DNA from: Demequina capsici
GTDB taxonomy: Bacteria > Actinomycetota > Actinomycetes > Actinomycetales > Demequinaceae
DNA: 64,000 nt
Reading direction: 5' to 3'
Assembly (NCBI RefSeq): GCF_032102965.1
Contig: NZ_CP134880.1
Coordinates: 2,790,001-2,854,000 of the forward strand
In this document: positions 7,446 through 16,971 of the stretch, in pieces
Position numbering within the stretch: the stretch's first letter is position 1
Layout of the letters: each line of letters opens with the position of its first letter
Notes under the pieces: model-generated
The model's database searches: none
The model's input: only the letters and a program-made list of their open reading frames with translations
What the model was told of the DNA's origin: nothing
Made by a program: the position numbers and the translations under genes

Positions 7446-9341
7446 TCAGTCGTCGCGATCGGACTCCGCGATGCGGCCCAGCATGGCGTTGTAGCGACGC
7501 AGCTCCGCATCGTCGTCGCGCTCCGCCTGACGATCCTGACGGCGGCTCTCGCGGTCGTCGGAACGACGCCACGCCACCGCCACCCCGATCGCGAGCGCCA
7601 GCACCGGCAGCTCGCCGATGCCCCACGCGATCTCGCCGCCCCACTGCTGGTCGGTGATCGCGTCGGGACCCCACGGTCTGCCCATGAGCCCGAACCAGTC
7701 CGGCACCAGCAGCACCTCGGAGCTGGCCAGCGACACCCCGAAGAACGCGTGGAAGGCCATGGTGGCGAACAACAGCACCAGCCGCATCGGATACCGGGGA
7801 CGGGTGGGTCCCGGGTCGATGCCGATCAGCGCGTTCGCGAAGAAGTAGCCCGCGAGCGTGAAGTGGAGGACCATCCACAGATGCCCCGCGTGGTTGGCGA
7901 GCGCGAAGTGGAAGATCGGCGAGTAGTAGAAGACCACCAGCGAGCCCGCGAAGTTCACGGCGGCCACCACCGGGTTCGCGAAGAAGCGCACCCACCGCGA
8001 CTCGACCAGGCCGCGGATCCACTCGCGCGGACCGCGCGAGCCGTCCGTGCGCGGCGGCAGGGCACGAAGCGCGAGCGTCACGGGCGCGGCGAAGGTGAGC
8101 GGGATCGGTGCCACCATCACCAGCATCATGTGCTGCACCATGTGGCCGGAGAACGTGACCATGCCGTAGATCGCGGGGCCGCCCTGGGTGATCCACAGCA
8201 TGGTCGCGATGCCCACGAGCCAGGACACGTCGCGATACCAGGGCCATCCGTCGCCGCGGCGCCGCAGCCGCGTGGTCCATCGAAGGTAGAGGAACGCCAT
8301 CGCGACCAGCACGAACGCGGAGAGGATCTCCAGCCGGTAGTCGAGAAACCATGTCGCGACCGTCGGCGCAGGCGGCAGCTCGTAGCCGGTGAGCAGGAAC
8401 GCCGGCGACGGGTCGGGGACCGCGGTGTTCGGCACGGGCGGCGCGGAGTTGGAGAGCACGGCCGCCAGACCGGTCACGAAGATGAGGACCGCCGCATCCA
8501 CCACCATCACCCGCGTGAAGAGGCGCCTGCTGGGCCGCTCCGCGAGCCGGGGCAGGGTGGTGCGCCGATGCCAGACGGCAAGTCCCATGGCCACGCCCAT
8601 GGCGGCCACCTTGACCAGGAGCACGCGACCGTACGTGGTGGACCACAGGTCCGACGGCCCTGTCATGCGCAGCGCCGCGTTGATCACGCCCGACACGACG
8701 ACCGCGCTGGCGGCCCAGGCGGCGACGCGGGACATCCGTCGGGCGACCGCCGCGGCGTCGGAGTCCAGCACGGGACCGAGCCATGCGACGGCCACCACCA
8801 CGCCGAGCCACAGCGACGCGCCCACCATGTGGAGCGCGAGCGCCGACACGGCCAGGTGATGGTCGGCTGCACCAGCGGCGTGCCCCGTCTCCGCCTGCCA
8901 GCCGATCGACCAGGCGACGGGGACCATGGCCCATGCGGCTTGCACGGGCGTGCGCACCAGCGCGGACACCATCGAGGCGACGACGGCGGCGATCGCCATC
9001 TGCAGGAACGCCTGCCCGATCGCGATCTGCGTGATGAACTGCCCCAAGGTCGCGCCGTACGCTGCGTCGGTGAGCGGCACCAGCGTGATGACGGACGCCT
9101 CGACCAGCAGGTAGGCGACCGCGAGCACCGCCCATCCGATGGACGCGTACCGCGCGAGCGCCGCGGCGCGCGTCGACGCCTTCGACCCGGGGACGGTGAG
9201 CGTCATCACGGCAACCAAGGAGCCTGCCGTCACCGCCATCGCGATGTCTCGGAGCGCCGCCAGGACGGTCACGACGGACTCAGGAGGCATGGGAGACAGG
9301 TTACGCGGCTCTCCCCCGCCTCCCGTGCGCGGATTGGCCAT
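7446..9341 (-). CDS. CopD-CtaG fusion: copper import/cytochrome oxidase assembly protein
   Basis: 631 aa integral membrane protein in two parts. The N-terminal half (about 20-320) resembles the CopD copper-resistance domain, with the segment LHMVGASLWLG. The C-terminal half (about 340-600) is a caa3-type CtaG domain, with GHMVQHMMLVMVAPI, LWMVLHFTLAGYFFANALIG and FHAFFGVSLA; the His and Met residues are the likely copper ligands. The tail is charged and cytoplasmic. It is predicted to deliver copper to the CuB site of cytochrome c oxidase. The ATG at 9341 has a weak ribosome site (GGTAGGG); the internal ATG at 9290 is an alternative. It is transcribed divergently from cysQ, with only 29 nt between the starts. 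Confidence 0.9.
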   Translation of the reverse strand: MANPRTGGGGEPRNLSPMPPESVVTVLAALRDIAMAVTAGSLVAVMTLTVPGSKASTRAAALARYASIGWAVLAVAYLLVEASVITLVPLTDAAYGATLGQFITQIAIGQAFLQMAIAAVVASMVSALVRTPVQAAWAMVPVAWSIGWQAETGHAAGAADHHLAVSALALHMVGASLWLGVVVAVAWLGPVLDSDAAAVARRMSRVAAWAASAVVVSGVINAALRMTGPSDLWSTTYGRVLLVKVAAMGVAMGLAVWHRRTTLPRLAERPSRRLFTRVMVVDAAVLIFVTGLAAVLSNSAPPVPNTAVPDPSPAFLLTGYELPPAPTVATWFLDYRLEILSAFVLVAMAFLYLRWTTRLRRRGDGWPWYRDVSWLVGIATMLWITQGGPAIYGMVTFSGHMVQHMMLVMVAPIPLTFAAPVTLALRALPPRTDGSRGPREWIRGLVESRWVRFFANPVVAAVNFAGSLVVFYYSPIFHFALANHAGHLWMVLHFTLAGYFFANALIGIDPGPTRPRYPMRLVLLFATMAFHAFFGVSLASSEVLLVPDWFGLMGRPWGPDAITDQQWGGEIAWGIGELPVLALAIGVAVAWRRSDDRESRRQDRQAERDDDAELRRYNAMLGRIAESDRDD

Positions 9342-9370
9342 ATCCCTACCGATCTAGTAGACACATCCCC

Positions 9371-10153
9371 ATGACGTCCTCACCCACGGCCGACAGCCTC
9401 GCGGCGAGCGCCGCGAGCATCGCCCGCCGTGCAGGCCGGGTGCTGCTCGAGGTGCGCGCGCAGGCTGAGCGCGACGGGGTGACGGGACGCGAGCTGAAGG
9501 ACCTGGGAGATGCGCGTGCCCAGGCCGCCATCGCAGGATGGCTGGCCGTCGAGGCGCCGGGCGATGCGGTGCTCAGCGAGGAGGCGAAGGACTCACCCGA
9601 GCGCCTCGCCGCGGACCGGGTGTGGATCATCGACCCTCTCGACGGCACGCGCGAGTACTCCGAGGGCCGCGACGACTGGGCCGTGCACGTGGCGGTCTGG
9701 GAGCGAGGCGATCTCGTCGCGGGTGCGGTGGCGATCCCGGGCGAGGACCTGGTGCTCGACTCCGCGACCGTCGTCGGCGCGTCCGGCGCGATCGCCGATC
9801 CCCCGCGCATGGCCGTCAGCCGCTCGCGTCCGCCTGCGCTCGTGGAGCATCTGCGCGCGACGCTCGGGCTCGAGGTGGCCCCCATGGGGTCCGCAGGGGT
9901 GAAGATCGCCGCCGTGGTGCGCGGGCAGGTCGACGCCTATGTCCACGCAGGCGGCCAGTACGAGTGGGACTCGGCCGCCCCTGTCGCCGTCGCGCGCGCC
10001 GCCGGGCTGCACACCAGCCGCATCGACGGCACCCCGCTCACGTACAATCGTCCAGACCCGTACCTGCCCGACCTCGTGGTGTGCCGGCCGGAGCTGGCCG
10101 CGCAGATCCTCGCCGCGATCGCCGAGGCGCCGTCGTTCGGAGACAACTCTTGA
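9371..10153 (+). CDS. cysQ: 3'(2'),5'-bisphosphate nucleotidase CysQ
   Basis: 260 aa, inositol-monophosphatase fold. It hydrolyses PAP (and PAPS) to AMP (APS), removing the by-product of sulfate activation. The metal-binding motifs are present: SEEAKD near residue 69, WIIDPLDGTREY near 85-96, and the C-terminal YEWDSAAPVAVARAAG. It is the first gene of the sulfate-activation operon and overlaps cysD by 4 nt. The start ATG has no strong ribosome site and TAGTAG lies about 15 nt upstream, compatible with a leaderless or very short-leader transcript. Confidence 0.92.
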   Translation: MTSSPTADSLAASAASIARRAGRVLLEVRAQAERDGVTGRELKDLGDARAQAAIAGWLAVEAPGDAVLSEEAKDSPERLAADRVWIIDPLDGTREYSEGRDDWAVHVAVWERGDLVAGAVAIPGEDLVLDSATVVGASGAIADPPRMAVSRSRPPALVEHLRATLGLEVAPMGSAGVKIAAVVRGQVDAYVHAGGQYEWDSAAPVAVARAAGLHTSRIDGTPLTYNRPDPYLPDLVVCRPELAAQILAAIAEAPSFGDNS

Positions 10154-11058
10154 GCAATCCCAGCTATCACCTCAGCGAGCTCGACGCCCTGGAGGCGGAG
10201 GCGATCCACATCATCCGCGAGGTCGTCGCGCAGATGGAGCGGCCCGCCCTGCTGTTCTCCGGCGGCAAGGACTCGATCGTCATGCTGCACGTCGCCATCC
10301 GCGCGTTCGCACCGGCGCCCGTTCCCTTCCCTGTGGTGCACATCGACACGGGGCACAACTTCCCCGAGGTCATCGAGTTCCGCGACCGGATGGTCGCCGA
10401 GCACGGCTTGCAGCTCGTGGTGGGGTCCGTGCAGGACGCGATCGATGCGGGCACGGTCCGCGAGGAGCCCAACGGGTCACGCAACCGCATCCAGACGCCG
10501 GTGCTGCTCGACACGATCGAGAAGAACCGTTTCGACGCCTGCATGGGCGGCGCCAGGCGCGACGAGGAGAAGGCGCGCGCCAAGGAGCGCGTGTTCTCCT
10601 TCCGCGACGAGTTCGGCCAGTGGGACCCGCGCAACCAGCGCCCCGAGCTGTGGTCGCTGTACAACGGCAAGGTCCACCCGGGCGAGTCGATCCGCGTCTT
10701 CCCGCTGTCCAACTGGACCGAGCTCGACATCTGGAACTACATCGCCACCCGCGAGGTCGCGGTGCCGTCGATCTACTTCGCCCACGAGCGCGACGTGTTC
10801 GACCGGAACGGCATGTGGATGGCAGCCAACGAGTTCGCGGTGCCTCGCGAGGGCGACGAGGTCGTCACCAAGAAGGTGCGCTACCGCACCGTCGGAGACG
10901 CGACCCTGACCGCCGCGGTCGAGTCCGACGCGGACACCGTCGAGGCGATCGTCGCGGAGATCGCGGCCACCAGGCTCACCGAGCGGGGCGCGACGCGTGG
11001 CGACGACCGCGTGTCCGAGGCCGCCATGGAAGACCGCAAGAAGGAAGGCTACTTCTGA
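10150..11058 (+). CDS. cysD: Sulfate adenylyltransferase subunit 2 (CysD)
   Basis: 302 aa, the usual CysD length. It forms APS from sulfate and ATP together with the GTPase CysN. The PP-loop ATP-pyrophosphatase motif FSGGKDSIVMLH is near residues 35-46; further conserved blocks are HIDTGHNFPEV, CMGGARRDEEKARAKERVFS and WTELDIWNYI. The start is a TTG at 10150 that overlaps the cysQ stop (CTTGAGC); it gives the expected N-terminus SNPSYHLSELDALEAEAIHI. The 3' end overlaps cysN by 1 nt (TGATG). Cytoplasmic. Confidence 0.95.
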   Translation: MSNPSYHLSELDALEAEAIHIIREVVAQMERPALLFSGGKDSIVMLHVAIRAFAPAPVPFPVVHIDTGHNFPEVIEFRDRMVAEHGLQLVVGSVQDAIDAGTVREEPNGSRNRIQTPVLLDTIEKNRFDACMGGARRDEEKARAKERVFSFRDEFGQWDPRNQRPELWSLYNGKVHPGESIRVFPLSNWTELDIWNYIATREVAVPSIYFAHERDVFDRNGMWMAANEFAVPREGDEVVTKKVRYRTVGDATLTAAVESDADTVEAIVAEIAATRLTERGATRGDDRVSEAAMEDRKKEGYF

Positions 11059-12305
11059 TGGACATGCTCCGCTTCGCCACCGCCGGCTCCGTCGACGACG
11101 GCAAGTCCACCCTGATCGGCCGCCTCCTGTTCGACTCGAAGTCGATCTTCGAGGACCAGCTCGACGCCGTCGAGTCCGCGTCCAAGGCCCGCGGCAACGA
11201 GTACACCGACCTGGCGCTCCTGACGGACGGACTGCGCGCCGAGCGCGAGCAGGGCATCACGATCGACGTCGCGTACCGCTACTTCGCGACGCCCAAGCGC
11301 AAGTTCATCATCGCGGACACCCCTGGCCACGCCCAGTACACCCGCAACATGGTCACCGGTGCGTCCACCGCGGACCTGGCGATCATCCTCGTCGATGCGC
11401 GCAAGGGCCTCACCGAGCAGTCGCGCCGTCACGCCACGATCGCCACGCTGCTGCGCGTGCCGCACCTGGTGCTCGCCGTGAACAAGATGGACCTCGTGGA
11501 CTACTCGGAGGGCGTCTTCGAGGCGATCTACAAGGAGTTCTCCGACTTCGCGGCCAAGCTCGACGTGAACGACCTCACCGCGATCCCCATCTCCGCCCTC
11601 GAGGGTGACAACGTCGTGGAGCGCTCCGCGCGCATGCCCTGGTACCAGGGCACGTCGCTGCTGCACCACCTGGAGCACGTGCACATCGCGTCGGACCGCA
11701 ACCTGCAGGATGTGCGCTTCCCCGTCCAGTACGTGATCCGCCCGCAGCACTCCGCTGCCCGCGACTACCGCGGCTTCGCGGGCACCGTCGCCTCCGGCGT
11801 GATGAAGGTGGGCGACGAGGTGCTCGCGCTCCCGTCCGGCCTCACCTCCCGCATCAAGGCGATCGACGGGCCCGAGGGCTCCCTCACCGAGGCGTACCCC
11901 CCGATGGCGGTCACGATCCGACTCGAGGACGAGCTCGACATCTCGCGCGGAGACGTGCTGTGCCGGCCCGCGAACCACCCGCAGCCCACCCAGGACCTGG
12001 ACCTCACCGTCTGCTGGATGGACGACCGCCCGCTGACGATCGGCCAGAAGATCGGCGTGCTGCACACCACGCGCTCGGCCCGCGCCATCGTCAAGGACAT
12101 CGCCTACGAGCTCGACGTCAACACGCTGCACCGTGAGCAGGGCATCCGCCAGCTCGGCCTCAACAGCATCGGCCGAGTCAAGCTCCGCGTGACCACGCCG
12201 CTCATGGTCGACGACTACGACGACAACCGCACCACCGGCGCCATGATCCTCATCGACGAGGCCACCAACGGCACCGTCGGCGCTGGCGTCGTGCGGGCGA
12301 TCTGA
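11058..12305 (+). CDS. cysN: Sulfate adenylyltransferase subunit 1, GTPase (CysN)
   Basis: 415 aa. An EF-Tu-like GTPase that drives APS synthesis by CysD. GTPase motifs: G1 SVDDGKSTLIG, G3 DTPGHAQYTRNM, G4 NKMD, G5 ISAL. Two beta-barrel domains follow. The length shows that it is CysN alone, without a fused CysC kinase domain; the kinase is a separate gene three positions downstream. The ATG overlaps the cysD stop, so the two subunits are translationally coupled. The next gene starts 49 nt later. Confidence 0.95.
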   Translation: MDMLRFATAGSVDDGKSTLIGRLLFDSKSIFEDQLDAVESASKARGNEYTDLALLTDGLRAEREQGITIDVAYRYFATPKRKFIIADTPGHAQYTRNMVTGASTADLAIILVDARKGLTEQSRRHATIATLLRVPHLVLAVNKMDLVDYSEGVFEAIYKEFSDFAAKLDVNDLTAIPISALEGDNVVERSARMPWYQGTSLLHHLEHVHIASDRNLQDVRFPVQYVIRPQHSAARDYRGFAGTVASGVMKVGDEVLALPSGLTSRIKAIDGPEGSLTEAYPPMAVTIRLEDELDISRGDVLCRPANHPQPTQDLDLTVCWMDDRPLTIGQKIGVLHTTRSARAIVKDIAYELDVNTLHREQGIRQLGLNSIGRVKLRVTTPLMVDDYDDNRTTGAMILIDEATNGTVGAGVVRAI

Positions 12306-12354
12306 CCGTGCGCGCCGCGTCGGCGCCTCCTCGCGGTCGCGGCGAGGACCGACG

Positions 12355-13326
12355 TTGACCGGCCTGTTCGTCGCGGCGCTCGTCGTGGGCGTCGTCGTGG
12401 GCCTCACGGGCATGGGCGGCGGGGCGCTGATGACGCCGATGCTCGTGCTGGGCTTCGGCGTCCCGCCGCTCACCGCCGTGAGCTCGGACATCATCGCCAG
12501 CACCTTCATGAAGCCGGTGGGCTCATGGGTCCACATCCGCCGCGGCACCGTGAACTGGAAGCTGGTCAAGCTGCTGGTGCTCGGTTCCGTGCCGTCGGCG
12601 TTCTTCGGCGTGCTCCTGGTCCAGCTCTTCGGCTCGGACGCCTCGATCCAGGCGTTCGTGAAGAAGGCGCTCGGCGTCGCCCTGCTGCTCGCGGCCGCAG
12701 GCCTGGGCGCTCGCGCGTACATGCGGCTCCGGGAGCGGGCCCAGGCCCGTGACGCCTCAGCCGATCCGCTGCCGACCGAACGTCCCGACCCCGAGCCCCG
12801 CGTGCTTCCCACGATCCTCGTCGGCATCGTCGGAGGCCTCATGGTCGGGCTGACGTCCGTCGGCTCCGGCTCGCTGATCATCATCGCTCTCATGGCGCTG
12901 TACCCGACCCTGCGCGCGTCCCAGCTGGTGGGCACCGACCTGGTCCAGGCGGTGCCGCTGGTGCTCGCGGCCGCAGCCGGACATCTCCTGTTCGGCGACG
13001 TCGACTGGTCCGTCGCGATCCCCGTGATCCTGGGATCGGTGCCGGGGGCGTTCATCGGCGCGCAGATCTCGTCCCGCGTCGGCGGAGCGCCCGTGCGCCG
13101 CGCCCTCGCCTTCGTCCTGCTGTTCTCCGGCTTGGCGATGCTCGGCGTGCCTGCGCTCGCCGCCGTGTGCGTGGTGCTGACGGCCGCAGCGCTGACCCCC
13201 GTCGTCTGGATCGTGCTGCGCCACCAGCAGGGCTTCACCCCGTTCTGGTGGCAGGAGCGGCGCGCCGAACGGGAGAGGATCGTGGGCATGGATGCGCAGG
13301 CAGAGCCTGATCGGAGGGACCCGTGA
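12355..13326 (+). CDS. TauE/SafE-family membrane transporter in the sulfate operon
   Basis: 323 aa with about eight membrane helices. The two repeated signatures of the family are clear: GLTGMGGGALMTPMLVLGFG near the N-terminus and GLTSVGSGSLIIIALMALY in the middle. A charged cytoplasmic loop of about 30 residues separates the halves. Family members move sulfite, sulfoacetate or related anions; its place between cysN and cysC suggests sulfate uptake or sulfite export. The start is a TTG at 12355 with GAGGA about 8 nt upstream. The stop overlaps the cysC start by 4 nt (GTGA). The direction of transport cannot be read from the sequence. Confidence 0.85.
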   Translation: MTGLFVAALVVGVVVGLTGMGGGALMTPMLVLGFGVPPLTAVSSDIIASTFMKPVGSWVHIRRGTVNWKLVKLLVLGSVPSAFFGVLLVQLFGSDASIQAFVKKALGVALLLAAAGLGARAYMRLRERAQARDASADPLPTERPDPEPRVLPTILVGIVGGLMVGLTSVGSGSLIIIALMALYPTLRASQLVGTDLVQAVPLVLAAAAGHLLFGDVDWSVAIPVILGSVPGAFIGAQISSRVGGAPVRRALAFVLLFSGLAMLGVPALAAVCVVLTAAALTPVVWIVLRHQQGFTPFWWQERRAERERIVGMDAQAEPDRRDP

Positions 13327-14423
13327 CCGACCACCGTCTGACGGCGCTGCAGCTTCATGACCTGGAGCTGATGGTCGCCGGGTCGCTGGAGCCCGTGGCG
13401 ACGCTTCCGAGCGAGCCCGGAGGCATGGCCCTGCAGGTGCCTTCTGCGGACGGCCCCGTGATGCTGCTCGACCGTGAGTCGACCCCGGTCGCGCGGGTCG
13501 ACGTGGTCGCGACGCAGGCCGACGACGACGCCTGGTGGGTCGCCGGCCCTGTGACGCTGCTGCGACCGCTGGCCGCGTTCGACTTCGCGCGGCTGCGTCC
13601 AGGCGCGTCGCAGCCCCTCAGCGAGCCGGCGACGATGCTGATCGGCGACACCGCACCCCTGCCGCGGGGGGATGCGCCGCTGATCGTCGTGGACACCGGG
13701 GATGCGCGCGCCCTCGCGCGCGCCGTGACCCGAGCCGAACGTGCGGGGCACCCGGTCAGGGTGATGCCGGAGCCGTCGGCCGCCGCCCGCGCCGGCGACG
13801 AGCGCGCCGACGTGCTCGCCCGCCTCGCCTCGCTCGCCTTCGGAGTGAGCGTCGAGCTGAGCGTGTCCGACCAGTCGGTCGGCGACGGGATCGTGGTGCT
13901 GCTCACCGGCCTGTCAGGCTCCGGCAAGTCCACGATCGCCAAGGAGCTCGCACAGCGTCTTCGCGTCGAGTCGGACCAGCACGTCACCCTGCTCGACGGT
14001 GACGAGGTGCGCGCGGTGCTGTCCACCGGGCTGGGGTTCTCCCACGACGATCGCATGATGAACGTGCGACGCATCGGCTGGGTCGCCGCGCTGGTGGCCG
14101 AGCATGGGGGCATCGCGATCTCCGCCCCGATCGCGCCCTATGAGGCGATGCGAGCCGAGATGCGGGAACGCGTCGCGAAGGTCGGGCGCTTCGTCCTGGT
14201 CCACGTCTCCACGCCCCTGGAGGTGTGCGAGGCGCGCGACCGCAAGGGGCTGTACGCCAAGGCGCGGGCCGGGCTCATCAAGGAGTTCACCGGCATCTCG
14301 GACCCCTACGAGCAGCCGACGGACGCCGACGTCGTCATCACCGAGGACCTCTCCCCGGCCCAGGCTGCGGACCGCATCATCCGCGCCATGGCGCCCCGCC
14401 ACGACCTGGAGTACCAGATCTAG
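13323..14423 (+). CDS. cysC: Adenylylsulfate kinase with N-terminal ATP-sulfurylase-like domain
   Basis: 366 aa, against about 200 for a plain CysC. The C-terminal 180 residues are a complete APS kinase: Walker A GLSGSGKST, LLDGDEVR, the block SHDDRMMNVRRIGWVA, APYEAMR, and the mobile-lid region KGLYAKARAGLIKEFTGI. It makes PAPS from APS. The N-terminal 185 residues begin LTALQLHDLELMVAGSLEPV, which resembles the PUA-like start of single-chain ATP sulfurylase (Sat), but no catalytic HxxH motif of Sat is visible, so this part is probably a regulatory or structural remnant. GTG start overlapping the upstream stop. The 3' end overlaps the convergent DUF2332 gene by 4 nt (CTAG). Confidence 0.9.
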   Translation: MTDHRLTALQLHDLELMVAGSLEPVATLPSEPGGMALQVPSADGPVMLLDRESTPVARVDVVATQADDDAWWVAGPVTLLRPLAAFDFARLRPGASQPLSEPATMLIGDTAPLPRGDAPLIVVDTGDARALARAVTRAERAGHPVRVMPEPSAAARAGDERADVLARLASLAFGVSVELSVSDQSVGDGIVVLLTGLSGSGKSTIAKELAQRLRVESDQHVTLLDGDEVRAVLSTGLGFSHDDRMMNVRRIGWVAALVAEHGGIAISAPIAPYEAMRAEMRERVAKVGRFVLVHVSTPLEVCEARDRKGLYAKARAGLIKEFTGISDPYEQPTDADVVITEDLSPAQAADRIIRAMAPRHDLEYQI

Positions 14424-15460
14424 CGGTCGATCCACCTGCCGTGCGAATGCGCGGTCGCGCGGTTGGTCGCGGTGGTGCGGGTCAGGCCGGTGCGGATCGC
14501 GGTGTGCGTGGGCGCATGCGCGGGCTCCATGGAGACCCTGGCCACCTGCCGCGTGCGCGACAGTGCCAGGCACGCGGCGTCGAGAGCCACCTGCTGCTCT
14601 GGTGCCAGCTGGTAGGCCATCACGGTGTGCATGAGGACGATCGGCCCCGGCGGCAGCAACCGGTCCAGCTGGGGGACGAGCGCGACGGCGTCCCCCTTGA
14701 CCAGGTTGACCGCGGTCTCGGCACGGATCGCGAGCGCCTGTCGCAACCGGTGCAGGCGGTCCACGTGCTCGGGCCAGACGAGCGCCTCGAGCCAGGCCGC
14801 CTGGTCGGCGTCCGTCGCGTCGACGGGGTCGAGGTCGAGTCCGGTGCGGGTGGCGATCCGGGGCGTGCCGGCCGGGGTCGTGAAGCCGCCGCGGTTCTCG
14901 CAGCGGAGCGTCAGCCTGGTCGACGCGGGGTTGCCGGCGGGCACGTAGCCGTCGCCGTAGTCGTGGTCGTAGCGGTCCATGCACAGGTTCAGCCCGGCGG
15001 AGGTTCCCAGGTCCACCAGATGCAGCGGCTCCTGCCAGCGTCGTCCCGCCTCCACGATCCACGGCAGCACGGCGGCGCTGCGGCCCGCCTCGTTGGTCTG
15101 GGTACGACGCGTGCAGCCGATCTCCACGAGCTCCTGCTCGTGCTCCAGCACGTAGGCGCGGAACACGTCCCACAGCTCGTCGTCGGGCTCGCGGGCGGCG
15201 TCGCCGACCAGCACGGGGTACCAGGCGGCGAGCGGGTGCTCCGGGGTGAGCGCCATGCGGACGCCGCCGAAGAGCAGGTTGAGAGGCGGGACGCGGTCGA
15301 TCTGCGCCACCACCGCCCGCATGCGCGGATCCTCGGCGATCCTCCGTGCCAGGTGCTCGTACAGCGGCGAGTCGACCGCGGAGTCCGCCCATCGGTGGAG
15401 GGCGGCGGCGAACGCCTCGGGATCGTCGCGCTGCTCCGCGGTCCAGGGTCTGTGACGCAT
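14420..15460 (-). CDS. DUF2332 family protein
   Basis: 346 aa, cytoplasmic, no membrane segments. Recognised by the family blocks SPLYEHLARRIAEDPRM, LLFGGVRMAL and the central HLVDLGTSAGLNLCMDRY, which looks like a Rossmann-type nucleotide or SAM-binding glycine motif. The C-terminal third has VNLVKGDAV and LMHTVMAYQL, again reminiscent of methyltransferases. The enzymatic activity is unknown. The ATG at 15460 has no ribosome site, but TAAATT lies about 9 nt upstream, suggesting a leaderless transcript. It is convergent with, and overlaps, cysC. Confidence 0.8.
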   Translation of the reverse strand: MRHRPWTAEQRDDPEAFAAALHRWADSAVDSPLYEHLARRIAEDPRMRAVVAQIDRVPPLNLLFGGVRMALTPEHPLAAWYPVLVGDAAREPDDELWDVFRAYVLEHEQELVEIGCTRRTQTNEAGRSAAVLPWIVEAGRRWQEPLHLVDLGTSAGLNLCMDRYDHDYGDGYVPAGNPASTRLTLRCENRGGFTTPAGTPRIATRTGLDLDPVDATDADQAAWLEALVWPEHVDRLHRLRQALAIRAETAVNLVKGDAVALVPQLDRLLPPGPIVLMHTVMAYQLAPEQQVALDAACLALSRTRQVARVSMEPAHAPTHTAIRTGLTRTTATNRATAHSHGRWIDR

Positions 15461-15560
15461 GCGGGCAATTTACCATTCCTTGACCAAGACGGTGGGGTGG
15501 GACGGGGCACCCGGCCGATGGTCCTCGCGTCGTCCGCCCGGAGTCTCTAGGCTCGTGCCC

Positions 15561-16964
15561 ATGAGCGATGCAGCAGGCCTCACCTCGGCCCAGGAGAAGA
15601 TGAAGGCGGAGGGCGTGAGCCAGGCCGCCATCGACGTGTTCACGTACTACTACGGGGAGCTGGAGGCAGGTGCGACCGGCCTGATCCTCGAGGACACCAT
15701 CGAGCCGCTGCTCGACCCGGCCAGGCTCGACGACGTCCAGGTGTCCGATGAGGACGCCCGCGCGGCGCTGGCGAAGACCGCCATCATCAAGCTCAACGGG
15801 GGGCTCGGCACCTCCATGGGCATGGACCGTGCCAAGTCGCTGCTGCCCGTCCGCGACGGCAAGAGCTTCCTGGACCTCATCGTCGGCCAGGTGCAGAAGG
15901 CCCGCGAGGCGACCGGTGCCGACCTGCCGCTGGTGCTCATGAACAGCTTCCGCACCAGCGAGGACTCCCTTGCGGAGCTCGCCAGGCACCCCGGCCTCGA
16001 GGTCGACGGCCTGCCCCTCGAGTTCCTGCAGAACAAGGAGCCCAAGCTGCTGGTGGACGGCCTCACGCCCGCCGAGTGGCCGCAGGACCCCGAGCTCGAG
16101 TGGTGCCCCCCGGGCCACGGCGACATCTACACCGCGATCCTCGCGTCGGGGACGCTCGACGCGCTGCTCGATGCGGGCTTCCGCTACGCGTGCGTGTCCA
16201 ACTCGGACAACCTGGGTGCGGTGCCGAGCGCACGGATCGCCGGCTGGTTCGCCGCGTCGGGCGCCCCGTACGCCGCGGAGCTGTGCCCCCGCACCGCCAT
16301 GGACCGCAAGGGTGGACATCTGGCCATCCGCAAGGCCGACGGCCAGCTGATCCTGCGCGACACCGCGCAGACGGCCGAGGACGAGATGCACTTCTTCACC
16401 GACGAGTTCCACCACCCGTTCTTCCACACCAACAACCTGTGGTGGGACCTCGAGAAGCTCAAGGCCGCCCTGACCGAGCGCGGCGCCGTGCTGGGCCTGC
16501 CGCTGATCCGCAACAAGAAGAACGTGGATCCCACCGACAAGCAGTCGCCCGAGGTCTTCCAGATCGAGACCGCCATGGGCGCCGCGATCGAGGTCTTCGA
16601 GGGCGCGACGGCCATCGTCGTGGGCCGCGACCGCTTCCTGCCGGTGAAGACCACGAACGAGCTGATGCTGCTGCGCTCGGACGCCTACGAGCTCGCCACC
16701 GACGGCGCCCTGCGCCTCGCCGTCAAGAAGGCGCCGACGATCGACCTGGACAGCGACCACTACAAGACGGTCCAGGACTTCGACCGTCACTTCCCGTACG
16801 GAGTGCCGTCGCTCAAGGAGGCGTCGTCGCTCACCATCTACGGCGACTGGACGTTCGGCAAGAACGTCACAGTGGTGGGCACCGTCGTGCTCGAGGACGA
16901 CAACGGCGAGCCGAACCACGTGCTCGACGGGACCATCCTCGAGGGCGGCATCACCGAGGGCTGA
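15561..16964 (+). CDS. UTP--glucose-1-phosphate uridylyltransferase (UDPGP type)
   Basis: 467 aa. It makes UDP-glucose from glucose-1-phosphate and UTP. It belongs to the eukaryotic-type UDPGP family rather than the bacterial GalU family: the nucleotide-binding loop is KLNGGLGTSMGMDRAKSLL, followed by LMNSFRTSEDS, WCPPGHGDIY, SNSDNLGA and the late K in FLPVKTTNELM. The C-terminal beta-helix part is short. The ATG at 15561 follows TAGGCT by 8 nt, a typical leaderless actinobacterial start. UDP-glucose feeds UDP-galactose and so the galactofuran pathway encoded further right. The MFS gene follows by 7 nt. Confidence 0.92.
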   Translation: MSDAAGLTSAQEKMKAEGVSQAAIDVFTYYYGELEAGATGLILEDTIEPLLDPARLDDVQVSDEDARAALAKTAIIKLNGGLGTSMGMDRAKSLLPVRDGKSFLDLIVGQVQKAREATGADLPLVLMNSFRTSEDSLAELARHPGLEVDGLPLEFLQNKEPKLLVDGLTPAEWPQDPELEWCPPGHGDIYTAILASGTLDALLDAGFRYACVSNSDNLGAVPSARIAGWFAASGAPYAAELCPRTAMDRKGGHLAIRKADGQLILRDTAQTAEDEMHFFTDEFHHPFFHTNNLWWDLEKLKAALTERGAVLGLPLIRNKKNVDPTDKQSPEVFQIETAMGAAIEVFEGATAIVVGRDRFLPVKTTNELMLLRSDAYELATDGALRLAVKKAPTIDLDSDHYKTVQDFDRHFPYGVPSLKEASSLTIYGDWTFGKNVTVVGTVVLEDDNGEPNHVLDGTILEGGITEG

Positions 16965-16971
16965 GGCACAG

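Noticed and set aside
11049-13751. A 900-codon open frame on the minus strand opposite cysN, the transporter and cysC
   Set aside because: Shadow of high-GC coding on the other strand; its translation is rich in Arg, Gly and Val without any domain, while the plus-strand genes are clear.
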